64,000 bases of DNA, taken from Isochrysis galbana (lineage: Eukaryota; Haptophyta; Isochrysidales; Isochrysidaceae). The notes under the pieces were generated by a model that had not been told where the DNA came from, ran no database searches, and saw nothing but the letters and a program-made list of their open reading frames with translations. Positions within the stretch are counted from its first letter, which is position 1, and every line of letters begins with the position of its first letter. The stretch is taken from the NCBI GenBank assembly GCA_018136815.1, contig CM030931.1:2657801-2721800 (forward strand), read 5' to 3'. The position numbers were made by a program, and so were the translations under genes. Positions 30,875-39,267 of the stretch are shown here, in pieces.

Positions 30875-31288
30875 ATGGGCCGTGGTGGATGTGGAGACTT
30901 CCGCGTGGATCTGGCCAAGGAACGCTACCCGTCGATGTGGGCACTCATCGAGCCATACATGGGCCGTTGGTGCAAGGCAACCCTCATGCTCGTCGGCGAC
31001 TACTCCGACGAGTACGACAAGATCCCAGTCCCAAAGACCAGATACATTGGAGAGCAGGCCGCCCTCGCGTACCTCTGCATGGAATACATCATGGCGGTCG
31101 CGTACGCTGAAACGAATCCCATGGCGCAAGTGCGCCGAACAGCGGGCAAGCTCTACATGCAGGACCGACCAAGCGTCCTCTCACGCATCACAGACCTCGC
31201 CATCCAAGATCAGCCGAACGACATCGTCGCCATCGAGGAAGAGGGGTGTGAGAAAAAGACGAAGAAGATGAAAACTCAACACGCATAG
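30875..31288 (+). CDS. Right-arm copy of the unknown element protein, 137 aa
   Basis: An open frame from ATG, nearly identical to the left-arm copy but ending in a basic tail, EEEGCEKKTKKMKTQHA. Both arms keep the frame open, and substitutions are few, which argues for real coding sequence rather than chance. The N-terminal part of the protein seen left of 30741 in the other arm is absent here, so this is probably a truncated copy. Function unknown; it may be an accessory protein or the end of a replicase. Confidence 0.55.
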   Translation: MGRGGCGDFRVDLAKERYPSMWALIEPYMGRWCKATLMLVGDYSDEYDKIPVPKTRYIGEQAALAYLCMEYIMAVAYAETNPMAQVRRTAGKLYMQDRPSVLSRITDLAIQDQPNDIVAIEEEGCEKKTKKMKTQHA

Positions 31289-31436
31289 CTGGGGAGAGTC
31301 ACTGCGTGTTGAGAGGAAAGCGCGGGGGGGGGGGGGAAGCGTGATTAGCTTTGTTTTGTACCACTGTTGTTAATAACTAAAAAGAAAACAGGTATGTTGA
31401 AAAACCACCTGGTCCTCTTTTGACGGAACGCGACTT

Positions 31437-31753
31437 CTCTGGTAGGCCGATGAGAGCGGGAGGGGAAGAGGGGGAACCCCCCGGGGGGCGGGAGAGAGAG
31501 AGAGCGATCAGAAGACCAGGCCAGCTGTTTACGTTAATGTTCTCGTCATATGCTGTAATAATCAACCGGTCCCAGGGGGTGCCCCAGGGGTTCCCGCCCG
31601 TCCTCCGCGCCCAGAGTTCCCACGCGGAAAGAGTGAACGCACGGCGTGCACCTTCCTGGAAGTTGCTATGCGCACGCACGGCGCCCCCGCGGGGGGCGCC
31701 GGTGCACATCGCGCTGTGCCCACGCACGGCGTGCACACTGTGATTGCAAGTCA
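31437..31753. other. Intergenic, GC-rich with repeated GCACGGCGTGCAC words
   Basis: GAACGCACGGCGTGCACC (31631) and CACGCACGGCGTGCACAC (31721) flank GGCGCCCCCGCGGGGGGCGCC (31681-31701), a perfect palindrome. No gene seen. Confidence 0.55.
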
Positions 31754-32584
31754 TCACAGTTCCTCGTCTTTGATTTTGTATCCGCGCTCATAGGGCGTGA
31801 ATATGATGGAGATTTCGAGGGAGTTGTCGAATTCTTCTTCCCCTTCGGGCTCAAGGTCTTCGTCGATGAGAGCCACCTGTGTGGCAGGTATGGGGGGCGG
31901 GGGGGTTGAGTCTTCACCCTGTTCTGCGTTGCTTGGTTTGGTTGTGCTGCCCGTGCGGCCCCCAGCGCTCTCGTCCTCATGGCAAAGCATGAAGAGAAGG
32001 TGCACTTTGTGGTGTTGTGCGTGTGTTTGTGGCTGTTGTTTGAGGTGTGGGCTCGTGAATGGGTCTTGCGCGCGTGCACCACCGGGGCGGCGAGTGCCGT
32101 GTCCCTTTGACTTGCCATGGGGCGCCCCCCTTGTTGCCCGGCTGTCGCCGTCCCTAGCTTCCTTGCTGGGCTTCCATACTTCATCAATGCTTTTTGCATT
32201 GCGTTTTTGTGACAAGCCCCATGAGGGGCTTTGTCGTTGATGGTGCCGGGCCAGCCCCTCGCGCCTGGGCGCGAGGGCGGTACCGCGGCCTTGTAGGGTC
32301 CCGGCCCGGAGGCCTTCCCTAGTGGAGCGTCCATCTGGTGAGGTGTGGTTGGTGTGTCTGTGGACTGTGGTGTGGGTGTCCTGCATGCTGGCTGTTGCCA
32401 GCATGTCAGCTTGGGATTCGTTGTTCTCTGTGGCGAGTGGGCGTGGCCCGCTGGGTCTTGTGCCCACCTGGCTGGGGGGGTCATCCTGGCGCGGTCGCTT
32501 CGGCGACAGCGGCGTGTCCATGAGTTCTTCGTCCATCGCGGCGAGGGCAGCGGCAGCGAGAGCGGGCGGCGGCGCGCGCTCCAT
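31754..32584 (-). CDS. Unrecognised ORF, 276 aa, low complexity
   Basis: An open frame with ATG lying between the palindromic element and the hAT element. The N-terminus reads AAMDEELMDTPLSPKRPRQD with an Ala-rich lead; the middle is Gln/His/Arg-rich and disordered; the C-terminus is acidic (LIDEDLEPEGEEEFDNSLEI, then IIFTPYERGYKIKDEEL). No domain or zinc finger is present. It could be an ORF1-type protein of a mobile element. Overlapping open frames on other registers reduce confidence. Confidence 0.35.
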   Translation of the reverse strand: MERAPPPALAAAALAAMDEELMDTPLSPKRPRQDDPPSQVGTRPSGPRPLATENNESQADMLATASMQDTHTTVHRHTNHTSPDGRSTREGLRAGTLQGRGTALAPRREGLARHHQRQSPSWGLSQKRNAKSIDEVWKPSKEARDGDSRATRGAPHGKSKGHGTRRPGGARAQDPFTSPHLKQQPQTHAQHHKVHLLFMLCHEDESAGGRTGSTTKPSNAEQGEDSTPPPPIPATQVALIDEDLEPEGEEEFDNSLEISIIFTPYERGYKIKDEEL

Positions 32585-32637
32585 GACCCTATCGTTTTAA
32601 CGATAGTTGATTATCTCTTTCTTTTCTATGCATAGCC

Positions 32638-32645
32638 CCCCCCCT
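32638..32645. repeat. hAT target-site duplication, left
   Basis: CCCCCCCT, identical to 33523-33530. Confidence 0.88.
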
Positions 32646-33522
32646 CAAGGCTAGGGAATACCATTAACTGGTAGGATTTTTTGGGAACTTGTTAGTGCTC
32701 TCTGGTGAACTTGTTTTGTTAACTGGCAGGGGTTCGAGGGTGGTAGATAACAACCTCGTTAACTATCGACGTGTCTAAAAATAGCCGTATTATGGTATGC
32801 ATATCCCCCGCCGGGCGCCCCCCCCCTCCCCCCGGCGCAAGCACAGGTGCAAGAGAAGGATGAGTTCGAAGAGTACCTCACGGAGCCCGAGGAGACGGAC
32901 CTTGAATGGGATCTTCTCGTGTGGTGGAGGGCGAAAGAGACGAAGTGGCCAGTCCTCACCAAAATGGTCAAGCAATACTTCTCTGCGCCTGCCTCGTCAG
33001 CCGGGGTCGAGCGTGTCTTTTCGGCAGCCGGCAAGATGCATAGCGATCTTCAGAAGTCGGCCAAGGACTCGACACTCGAAAATTCGCTTTTCGCCTCATT
33101 CAATACCGATTAGTGCTAGTGCTGTGTGCTGTGTGCTGTGTGCGTGTCGCGTTGTGCTATGCGCTGCGTTGTGCGTAGCACCGTAGCACCACATAGCATG
33201 TGATGATATGTGAATGTGCTGCGTGTGTGCGTGAGCTCATTCAAAAGTATAAAGTATGTCGTGACAAGCTACTACGACTCTCCTGCTTATTTATGTCAAG
33301 GGTGGGCGCGCGCAGCGCGGCGCCGCTACCAGCGGCGAAGGCGCTCGGCGCCGCTCGGAGGCCGCGCACCCGCGGCCGCGCACGCCACAGGTAGTTAGCT
33401 AGCTAACTGCGTCTTTGCGCATCCCACTTGGTTGTTTGTTAACAGTTGCATCCCCACGGGTGCCCTTTAATGCTAGTTAACACACTTAACTGGTTAACTG
33501 GCCAATGTATTCCCTAGCCTTG
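32646..33522. mobile_element. Short non-autonomous hAT transposon, 877 bp
   Basis: Terminal inverted repeats CAAGGCTAGGGAATAC at both ends (one base shift after position 16), perfect 8-bp target duplications CCCCCCCT outside, and a remnant of hAT transposase coding sequence inside. Subterminal regions at both ends carry several copies of GTTAAC/TTAACTGG (32660-32762 and 33398-33505), the type of site bound by hAT transposase. Most of the transposase (zinc finger, DDE core) is missing, so it would need a transposase supplied from elsewhere. Confidence 0.95.
32847..33113 (+). pseudogene. hAT transposase C-terminal dimerisation domain
   Basis: 88 codons ending at a stop. LEWDLLVWWRAKETKWPVLT, then YFSAPASSAGVERVFSAAGK is the classic hAT dimerisation domain: a WW pair, a P-x-L, and the A-S-S-A-x-x-E-R-x-F-S signature. 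A CACAG just before GTGCAAGAG (32840) may be the 3' splice site of the last intron of the parent gene. It lies inside the 877-bp element, where no catalytic domain remains. Confidence 0.92.
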
Positions 33523-33530
33523 CCCCCCCT
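33523..33530. repeat. hAT target-site duplication, right
   Basis: CCCCCCCT, identical to 32638-32645. Confidence 0.88.
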
Positions 33531-34094
33531 TCACCCCCCCCCCCACCCCCCACCCCCACCCCCCCGAACTGCCACTTGCGACGCGACCGACCCCCCCCTC
33601 CCCCTCCCCGCCCCTCCCCCTCCCCGCTCCCCGCCCAGCTCGAGCCAGGAGATATGCCCAGCGTAGCCTAAGTAAGTCGCGTTCCGTCAAAAGAGGGCCA
33701 GGTGATAGTTTTGTAGTCCCTACGCCTTTCGAGGGTCCAACCCTAACCCGAAATATGCCTCGGTCATCCAAGAGTCTGGTCGTACCCATTCCGGAGGGGC
33801 CCCCGCGGGGACGCCGTGCGTGCGCATGGAAGTTTTCGTGCCTGTAGATGAAACTTTTCTTGTGCAATTAATTTCTCGATGATAAAAGCTTAGTGCCACT
33901 ACTCTTACTAGCCCGGTACTAACACGACAGCGCACCTGCCCGTACACCTTGGCGCGTGCTGTTGTCACAGATACATACACCTATGCACCCATAGTTTTAT
34001 AGTATATTATACTTCCCATAGTTTTATAGTATAGTAGTTGGTCTTTGGGATCTTGTCGTACCCATTCCGGAGGGAACATCAATCAAATACAAAA
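33531..34094. other. Mosaic of mobile-element ends and repeats
   Basis: After a C-rich tract (33531-33645) comes a third copy of the palindromic-element end (AAGTCGCGTTCCGTCAAAAG at 33674). GTCGTACCCATTCCGGAGGG occurs at 33777 and 34057; the second is preceded by CTTTGGGATCTTGTCGTAC, which matches the coding part of the palindromic element near 30588. A dispersed repeat (33888-33990) sits in between. Confidence 0.7.
33888..33990 (-). repeat. Dispersed repeat GTACCGGGCTAGT family, copy 3 (inverted)
   Basis: The reverse complement matches 19915-20040 over about 100 bases, with a short deletion of GAGGGC in the middle. Confidence 0.88.
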
Positions 34095-34123
34095 AGCTCG
34101 GCCCTAGGACACCGGGCCGAGCT
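34095..34123. other. Perfect hairpin upstream of a small ORF
   Basis: AGCTCGGCCC and GGGCCGAGCT (10 pairs, all matched) around a 9-base loop, ending 4 bases before the ATG at 34128. Confidence 0.7.
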
Positions 34124-34127
34124 CACC

Positions 34128-34409
34128 ATGAGGGCGCTCCTGCCGAGTGAGTCCACCGCGGCAGGGGGCGTACATCTCATGCCCTTTACGCAGTTTGCGA
34201 CAAACGAGCGTCTCCTCGTCGCGCGCGGCGAGCGTGGCCCGGTGCGCATGCGCGATGCAAGCGCAGAAGGGCCTCACCTTGTGACGAAGATTTCTGCTAA
34301 GTGTTTCGCTCGCCTGTATTCTTTCGGAGGTCGTGCAGATCGTCTGCCGATGACATTCGAAAGCGAGCGAGCCAACCCAGCTGTTGGGGAACCCTTTCGA
34401 AAATTCTAA
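34128..34409 (+). CDS. Unrecognised ORF, 93 aa
   Basis: Starts at CACCATGAGG. The sequence (LMPFTQFATNERLLVARGER, then LVTKISAKCFARLYSFGGRA, ending FESERANPAVGEPFRKF) has ordinary protein composition, but no domain is recognised. An open frame also exists on the opposite strand across the same bases, so coding status is uncertain. Confidence 0.3.
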   Translation: MRALLPSESTAAGGVHLMPFTQFATNERLLVARGERGPVRMRDASAEGPHLVTKISAKCFARLYSFGGRADRLPMTFESERANPAVGEPFRKF

Positions 34410-34982
34410 AAATCTTATAATTTTCGGTAGAACCAGAAACTTATCACAGTGCCGCTTATTTAAGACGACGATCTGCTGCATGCCCAATGCTGTAATGGCC
34501 TCCTACAACCCCCCCCCCCCCCACAACTTCATTGATGCTTAAATCACTCTGTATCACACGCACACACGCTTTGGGGTGAAATTTCGAAAAAAATCAGAAA
34601 TTTTAGAACGAATTTTCGGGGGAAATGTGTTTTTTGCCGTTTCTCTTGCCGGTGGACCCGTTAAGCATGTTTGGGCTGTGAGTAGCATTTTAGGGCATCA
34701 TTGGACTGTATGTTAGAGTGGTGGTGAGGCTTACTTGTGTAGGCCTCTCTCATGAGAGGTCCCACAATTTTTTACTCAAGGGTTGGTGGAGGGTAGCAAA
34801 AGGTACCTCGAAACCTCTTCACCTTGTCGCTGCGGCCACCCCTTGACTAGGGTTAAATTTGACAGCAGCCTCGCCCCCTTCTCGGCGCGGCGTACGGCGC
34901 GGGACGCGCAGGACGCGGCCGCCCCTGCTCTTTCCCTCTCCCGCCGCTGCTGTGCGGCTCTCGCGCGCTCCTCGAGATCAAG
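34410..34982. other. Intergenic upstream of TAF6
   Basis: An AT-rich part (34405-34640) with AATTTTCG/CGAAAATT inverted words and a run of 14 Cs at 34509, then GC-rich sequence that probably holds the TAF6 promoter and 5' untranslated region. Nothing specific is recognised. Confidence 0.45.
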
Positions 34983-37248
34983 ATGAGCTTGCTTGATAGA
35001 AACTGCATCCGCGTCATTGCTGAATCTGTCGGCGTTGCTTCCGTCTCCGATGAGGTGGCGGACGCATTAGCACCCGACATAGAATACCGGCTTCGCGACA
35101 TTGTGGCGGAGGCACTCAAGTTCATGCGCCACGGCCGGCGAGAGACACTCAGCTGCGACGACATAAACTTCGCTCTCCGTGCCCGCTCGTGCGAACCGCT
35201 GTATGGATTCGCCACCACAGACCCGCCAAGATTCTGCCGTGCAGCTGGCACGGGCGACGTCTTTTACCTTGACGACCCAGAGCTCAATTTGTCGGACCTG
35301 ATGGCAGTGCCCCTCCCACCGATGCCGCGACCCCCATCATTCACAGCTCACTGGCTTGCAATCAATGGCGTACAGCCCGATATTGGGCAGAACCCCTCAT
35401 TGTCGGAAGCCACTGCTGCTGCCCATGTGGAGTCACCCTCGATCAAGGGCAAGCGCAAACGTCCCGTTTGCAGCACAGGCGTCTTGGGTGGAGCTCATGC
35501 TGATCCTACGGAGCTTGTGGAAAACTCGGAGCAGTCTCTCACTGCAGAAGAGCAAGTGTGGTTGGAAGGGCTCTTTGAAATCATACGCGCCATGAAACTC
35601 AACGATCTGGGACGCTCTGCCATGCTCGCGAAGGGAGCCACTTTGTTAAGGAACTCTAAGGGGGATGCTGTTGCCATTGAAGTGGCGAGCAAAGCCATAC
35701 CTCCTGAAAGTGCACCGGGAGTGATCCCAATGGAAACAGATTTTACCGCCGCTGACGGAGTGGACAGCCCCCCCACCGCGGAAGGTGGACCCACAGCTGA
35801 TGCGAATGAGGAAGTCGAAAACACGGAATGCTTCCATCCTGGTGGATGGACTGCTGTTCGTGCGTCACAAGCTGCAGGAATCCCAATTGATGTGAAGTTC
35901 GCATCAACGCCAGCGGCAGGAGACTTGCTGGTCGGCGGGCACGTCAACCGGACGGAAGAGAAAGAAAGAGTCGACATGGAGGCACGTGAAGCTGCTTTGA
36001 TTCGAGTCTTGAAGGCAGTGGCAAGTGAAGCTTCGATGCACGCCTATGCGGCGTATTTTGCGTCGTTTATAGCACGCGAGGTCAATGCAAACCTAACGTG
36101 CTTGCCTTTACTCACAGCGCTGATGCGCTTCACTCAGGTATGACGTTGAAATTTGAAGCAGCCATGCCTCGAGCGAACGGAGGAAGGGGGAAGACGCCGC
36201 CAACCAGATGGGTGCAGCGACTAGTGTATCCAACGCTTACGTCCCCCCTTCCTCTCTGATCGCTGCTCACGCTTTCGTCCCAGATGGGTGCAGCGACCAG
36301 TGTATTCCAGCCAACCTCCCTCTCTGTGTGGCAGGCGTGCTTGTCTTCACTCACAATAGAATTCGAGCCGTATTTACACCAGATACTGCCGGCTGCAATC
36401 ACTTGCGTCGTGGGTCGCAAGCTCTGCGGCTCACAAGATCAGGATCATTGGGCTCTTCGTGTGCTCGCGGCGCAGGTCGTCTACACCATTGCACGTCGAT
36501 ATGGTGAGCGCTTTGCGGACCTGCAGGTGTGGCGCATCATATAGCCAGCATCCGCTTCAAATGCCCATGCCGAGTCTCCCAACTGAATTAAGCTTCAACC
36601 AACTGAAATGAGCTTCAAGGATGTGTGCAGCTCAATTCATAGCCACACGCCACCCAATCCCTACTAACGGGCCGCAACTCGCAGGCTCGGCTAACGAAAA
36701 CCTTTCATGAGGCTCTACGAGACTCGCAAAAGCCTCTCACAACCCACTATGGCGCTCTACTAGGACTTCATCTGTTTGGGCCACATACAGTTCACATGCT
36801 TTTGATGCCAATGATGCCTGCGTATCTGGAACAGTTGAACACAATCATGCATGCAACCCTTGCCGATGCAACGCCTGCAGAAGAGGATGCCAACGTTGCG
36901 AGCAAATCCAATGGACAACATGGGCATCGCTCAACGCCAATGTCGGCCAAGGCGCATCGGCGAGCTCGGCTGGTACGTCAAATGGAAGCTCTGCGCGTTT
37001 ACCACATTGCCCTCTCGACGTGTAGCTCCTACATTTTCCGTCACGGGCATCTCTTCAACCAAACGTCTTCCGCAATTCTTACTCCGGCGGCAGCCACAAC
37101 AACTGCACCTCTAACTCTGCCGCGGCTGGCCACGAGCTATGAGACTCTATCTTCAGAATTTGGCCCTGCGCTACTTGCACAATCGCGTCCGGCACGTGCC
37201 CACTATGAGGCACGCTCTTTGCGCTCGGTTCATGGGAGCTTTCTCTAG
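34983..37248 (+). CDS. TAF6: TFIID subunit TAF6, three exons
   Basis: Exons 34983-36137, 36335-36526 and 36685-37248 give 636 residues. TAF6 pairs with TAF9 through a histone fold in TFIID (and in SAGA-type complexes) at RNA polymerase II promoters. Residues 1-72 form the histone fold (IRVIAESVGVASVSDEVADA, then LSCDDINFALRARSCEPLYG). The linker ELNLSDLMAVPLPPMPRPPS, FTAHWLAINGVQP is characteristic of TAF6. A 170-residue divergent insert follows, and then the C-terminal HEAT-repeat domain across exons 1-3 (LPLLTALMRFTQ, EFEPYLHQILPAAITCVVGR, DHWALRVLAAQVVYTIARRYG, and PLTTHYGALLGLHLFGPHTV). Junctions are CAG|GTATG to GGCAG|GCG and CAG|GTGTG to CGCAG|GCT, all phase 0. The linker insert is long compared with animal TAF6. 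Confident. Confidence 0.94.
36138..36334 (+). other. TAF6 intron 1, with internal tandem duplication
   Basis: 197 bp. GATGGGTGCAGCGACTAGTG (36207) recurs as GATGGGTGCAGCGACCAGTG (36283), a duplication with a period of 76 bases that spans most of the intron and includes GCTCACG/CTTACG and TCCC(TC)n parts. Confidence 0.85.
36527..36684 (+). other. TAF6 intron 2
   Basis: 158 bp, CTGCAG|GTGTGG to CTCGCAG|GCTCGG. CAACTGAATTAAGCTTCAA and CAACTGAAATGAGCTTCAA are an internal direct repeat. Confidence 0.85.
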
Positions 37249-37619
37249 CAGATAGCTTCTAACCCCTTTGTTGCTAGGAAAAGGGGCGCATGCAATCGTG
37301 TTCGGCACATGCCACGTACGAGAGGCACTCGTTGCGCCCTGAAACATGTGTATGTGCGAAAACATACCAAGTACTACTAGAATTCCTTTCTCGTCCTTTC
37401 CCTTTCCGCACGTTCGGGCTTGAGAGCTTGCGAAAGCTTGTTTGTTTCATGAAACTGAAAATGATTCCCATAACCAGTTATTTAGGCACCGACTCGTTGA
37501 GGCTTGGAACAAATTATTGGCCTGTGATGGTGCCTCGTGATTTCTACGACAGCAATCACAATGACGTTTTTAGTTGCGTATGTTTATGTTAGCTAAAGGC
37601 GCTTCGCCAGCACTAAGGT
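37249..37619. other. Intergenic downstream of TAF6
   Basis: No gene. CGGCACATGCC and GCACGTGCC words and a T/C-rich patch are seen. Probably includes the TAF6 3' untranslated region. Confidence 0.4.
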
Positions 37620-37850
37620 CTAAGGTTATAGTTAGTTCACATGGAGGAGGCGCCCTGTGCCCTTCCCCCCCGGGCTCCAACTCCCCTCCAGCATCCGGGG
37701 GGGCCTGTCGGCCATCCTCATGCTCTGCCCTTTGGCAAGTGGCAGGACGCTGAGCACTCACCACCCTGACTCAGACTCAGACCCCCGAGTGGGCACGAGC
37801 GTCAGGAGACCCACTCCCAGGCCCACATGCCACATGCCACATGGGCCAAC
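37620..37850 (+). repeat. Dispersed GC-rich repeat family, copy E (shorter)
   Basis: Head TTATAGTTAGTTCACATGG followed by AGGAGGCGCCCTGTGCCC, a C run, CTCCAACTCCCCTCC and GTCGGCCATCCTCATGCTCT; the last matches GTCGGTCATCCCCACGCTCT of copy A. Confidence 0.82.
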
Positions 37851-37998
37851 ACTCGTACTCACATTTACCCTTACCCTCCATAGAATATGTGTTGAAAGTG
37901 AAGATATGAATCACGGGAAGCCAAGAAATTGAATTTGTAGAGTTGTGAGATTTGTTTCTAGCACTTATAATAAAAAATTCCAAGTGGGAATATGGTGG

Positions 37999-38490
37999 TC
38001 AGAGCCGGCGAGCGAAGCTTCGGTGTAGCTTCGGTGCAGCTGCATGCAGCTTCATGTGAAGAAATGGTGAAGATGGAAGATGGTGCAGAGTTTGATCGGG
38101 TCGAACATCGAAAAACAATGTATGTGACCACCTCCTCCTTGAAAGAAGAGCGTACCGAACTTCATTTTCAGTGACCACGCAGTTGTGGGTGATGGGTGGT
38201 GCCATCAAATAATATGGCTTGGATCTTGTCGCCGTAGGCGGCTTGAATTGATCGTGGGCGTCTTCATCGACGTGAACGATCCACGGGCCTTTGCGCCTTT
38301 GCGGATCCCATCCATCATCGAAAGTGGCACCGAGCCCCTCCAGTTTGGAGAGGAGGAACTTCATGAGGGTGGTGATGTTCTCATTCTTCATGTCTTTCTT
38401 GTCAGCCGCTTGCTGAGCAAGCTGGATGAAGAAGGGAGTTTCCGCCGGCTCCTCCTCAGCAACGGCATGAGGTGGAGGGGCAAGAATCGA
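37999..38490 (-). CDS. Unrecognised coding fragment
   Basis: One frame is open from about 38490 to 37999 on the minus strand: AEEEPAETPFFIQLAQQADK, then KFLLSKLEGLGATFDDGWDP, GPWIVHVDEDAHDQFKPP. The composition looks real, but no domain is recognised and the true start is not evident; an ATG occurs at 38391. It may be part of a transposon-borne gene or an exon. Confidence 0.35.
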   Translation of the reverse strand, partial: SILAPPPHAVAEEEPAETPFFIQLAQQAADKKDMKNENITTLMKFLLSKLEGLGATFDDGWDPQRRKGPWIVHVDEDAHDQFKPPTATRSKPYYLMAPPITHNCVVTENEVRYALLSRRRWSHTLFFDVRPDQTLHHLPSSPFLHMKLHAAAPKLHRSFARRL

Positions 38491-38879
38491 ATTCTAGAAT
38501 TGAAGGGGCAAGGGGCAAGAATGGAAGGGGCTTCCACCAATGGTTGGTTGATTGATGGGCTCAGACTGAGGATCCGTGCGCTTGCGCGATGGTGGGGGGT
38601 TAGTTTGTGGGCAGTAAAGGAGAGAGGATGCTCAGTCTTCTAGGGCTTCTTTCTTCTTTCCCTTCTGGCCTTGCTGGGTTGCGTTAGTGTATGTTCGCGG
38701 GGCAGATCTGAGATCTGAGTGAGAGTAAGCGAAAGCCCCAAACGGACCGATTTCTCTTCAATGCGTCTCACCTCATGCTCATCCTTTTTACTACCTAGCT
38801 TGATCATGTCACAAAAGATTGTCTGAGCCACCCCACATACGCCTTCTCTTACTGCCCTCTTCTTGGCTGTCCGCCCAGA

Positions 38880-39075
38880 GAACCTGTTTACTACAATTTG
38901 CCCGGCGACCAGCGACCAGGGATGGGGTGGGGAGTCAGCTCGAGGTCGCCTGTGTGGGCGTGAGAGGGCGGCTCGCGCATGAGCGTGGTCCGATAAGGCC
39001 TCAGGAGGGGAGTTGGAGCTTGAGGGGGAGGGCACGAGGCGCCTCCCCCATGTGAGCTAAGTATAAACTTAGATG
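38880..39075 (-). repeat. Dispersed GC-rich repeat family, copy F (inverted)
   Basis: The reverse complement begins AAGTTTATACTTAGCTCACA, then TGGGGGAGGCGCCTCGTGCC, CTCCAACTCCCCTCCTGAGG, and includes CCTCGAGCTGACTCCCCACC and CCTGGTCGC; it ends near TAGTAAACAGG. Confidence 0.85.
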
Positions 39076-39267
39076 ATATAGTTTGAGGTGTTAATGGGAA
39101 TGAATCAGATCCCGTGATGTGACGAGTCTCTACGAACTTATCTAATCTTTGATGAAACATACATGACCCTCCTGTTGACGGTTGAGCGATGCATGCGCAT
39201 TGTACACTATTCATTGAACACTTGTCTCGAGACTCTCATCTCGGATTATTTCGTCTCCTCTATCTTC

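Larger units (their letters stand above)
30183..31436. mobile_element. Palindromic mobile element of unknown class
   Basis: Two arms of about 560 bases (30183-30741 and 30872-31436) are inverted copies of one another around a 130-bp spacer. Each outer end carries AAGTCG-GTTCCGTCAAAAG followed by AGG-CCAG-TG; the same end occurs a third time at 33674. Each arm encodes the C-terminal part of the same protein, reading outwards. Differences are scattered substitutions, a 7-bp indel that adds an early stop in the left copy, and C/G-run length. It could be two mobile-element ends joined by an inverted insertion; the class is not recognised. Confidence 0.8.
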
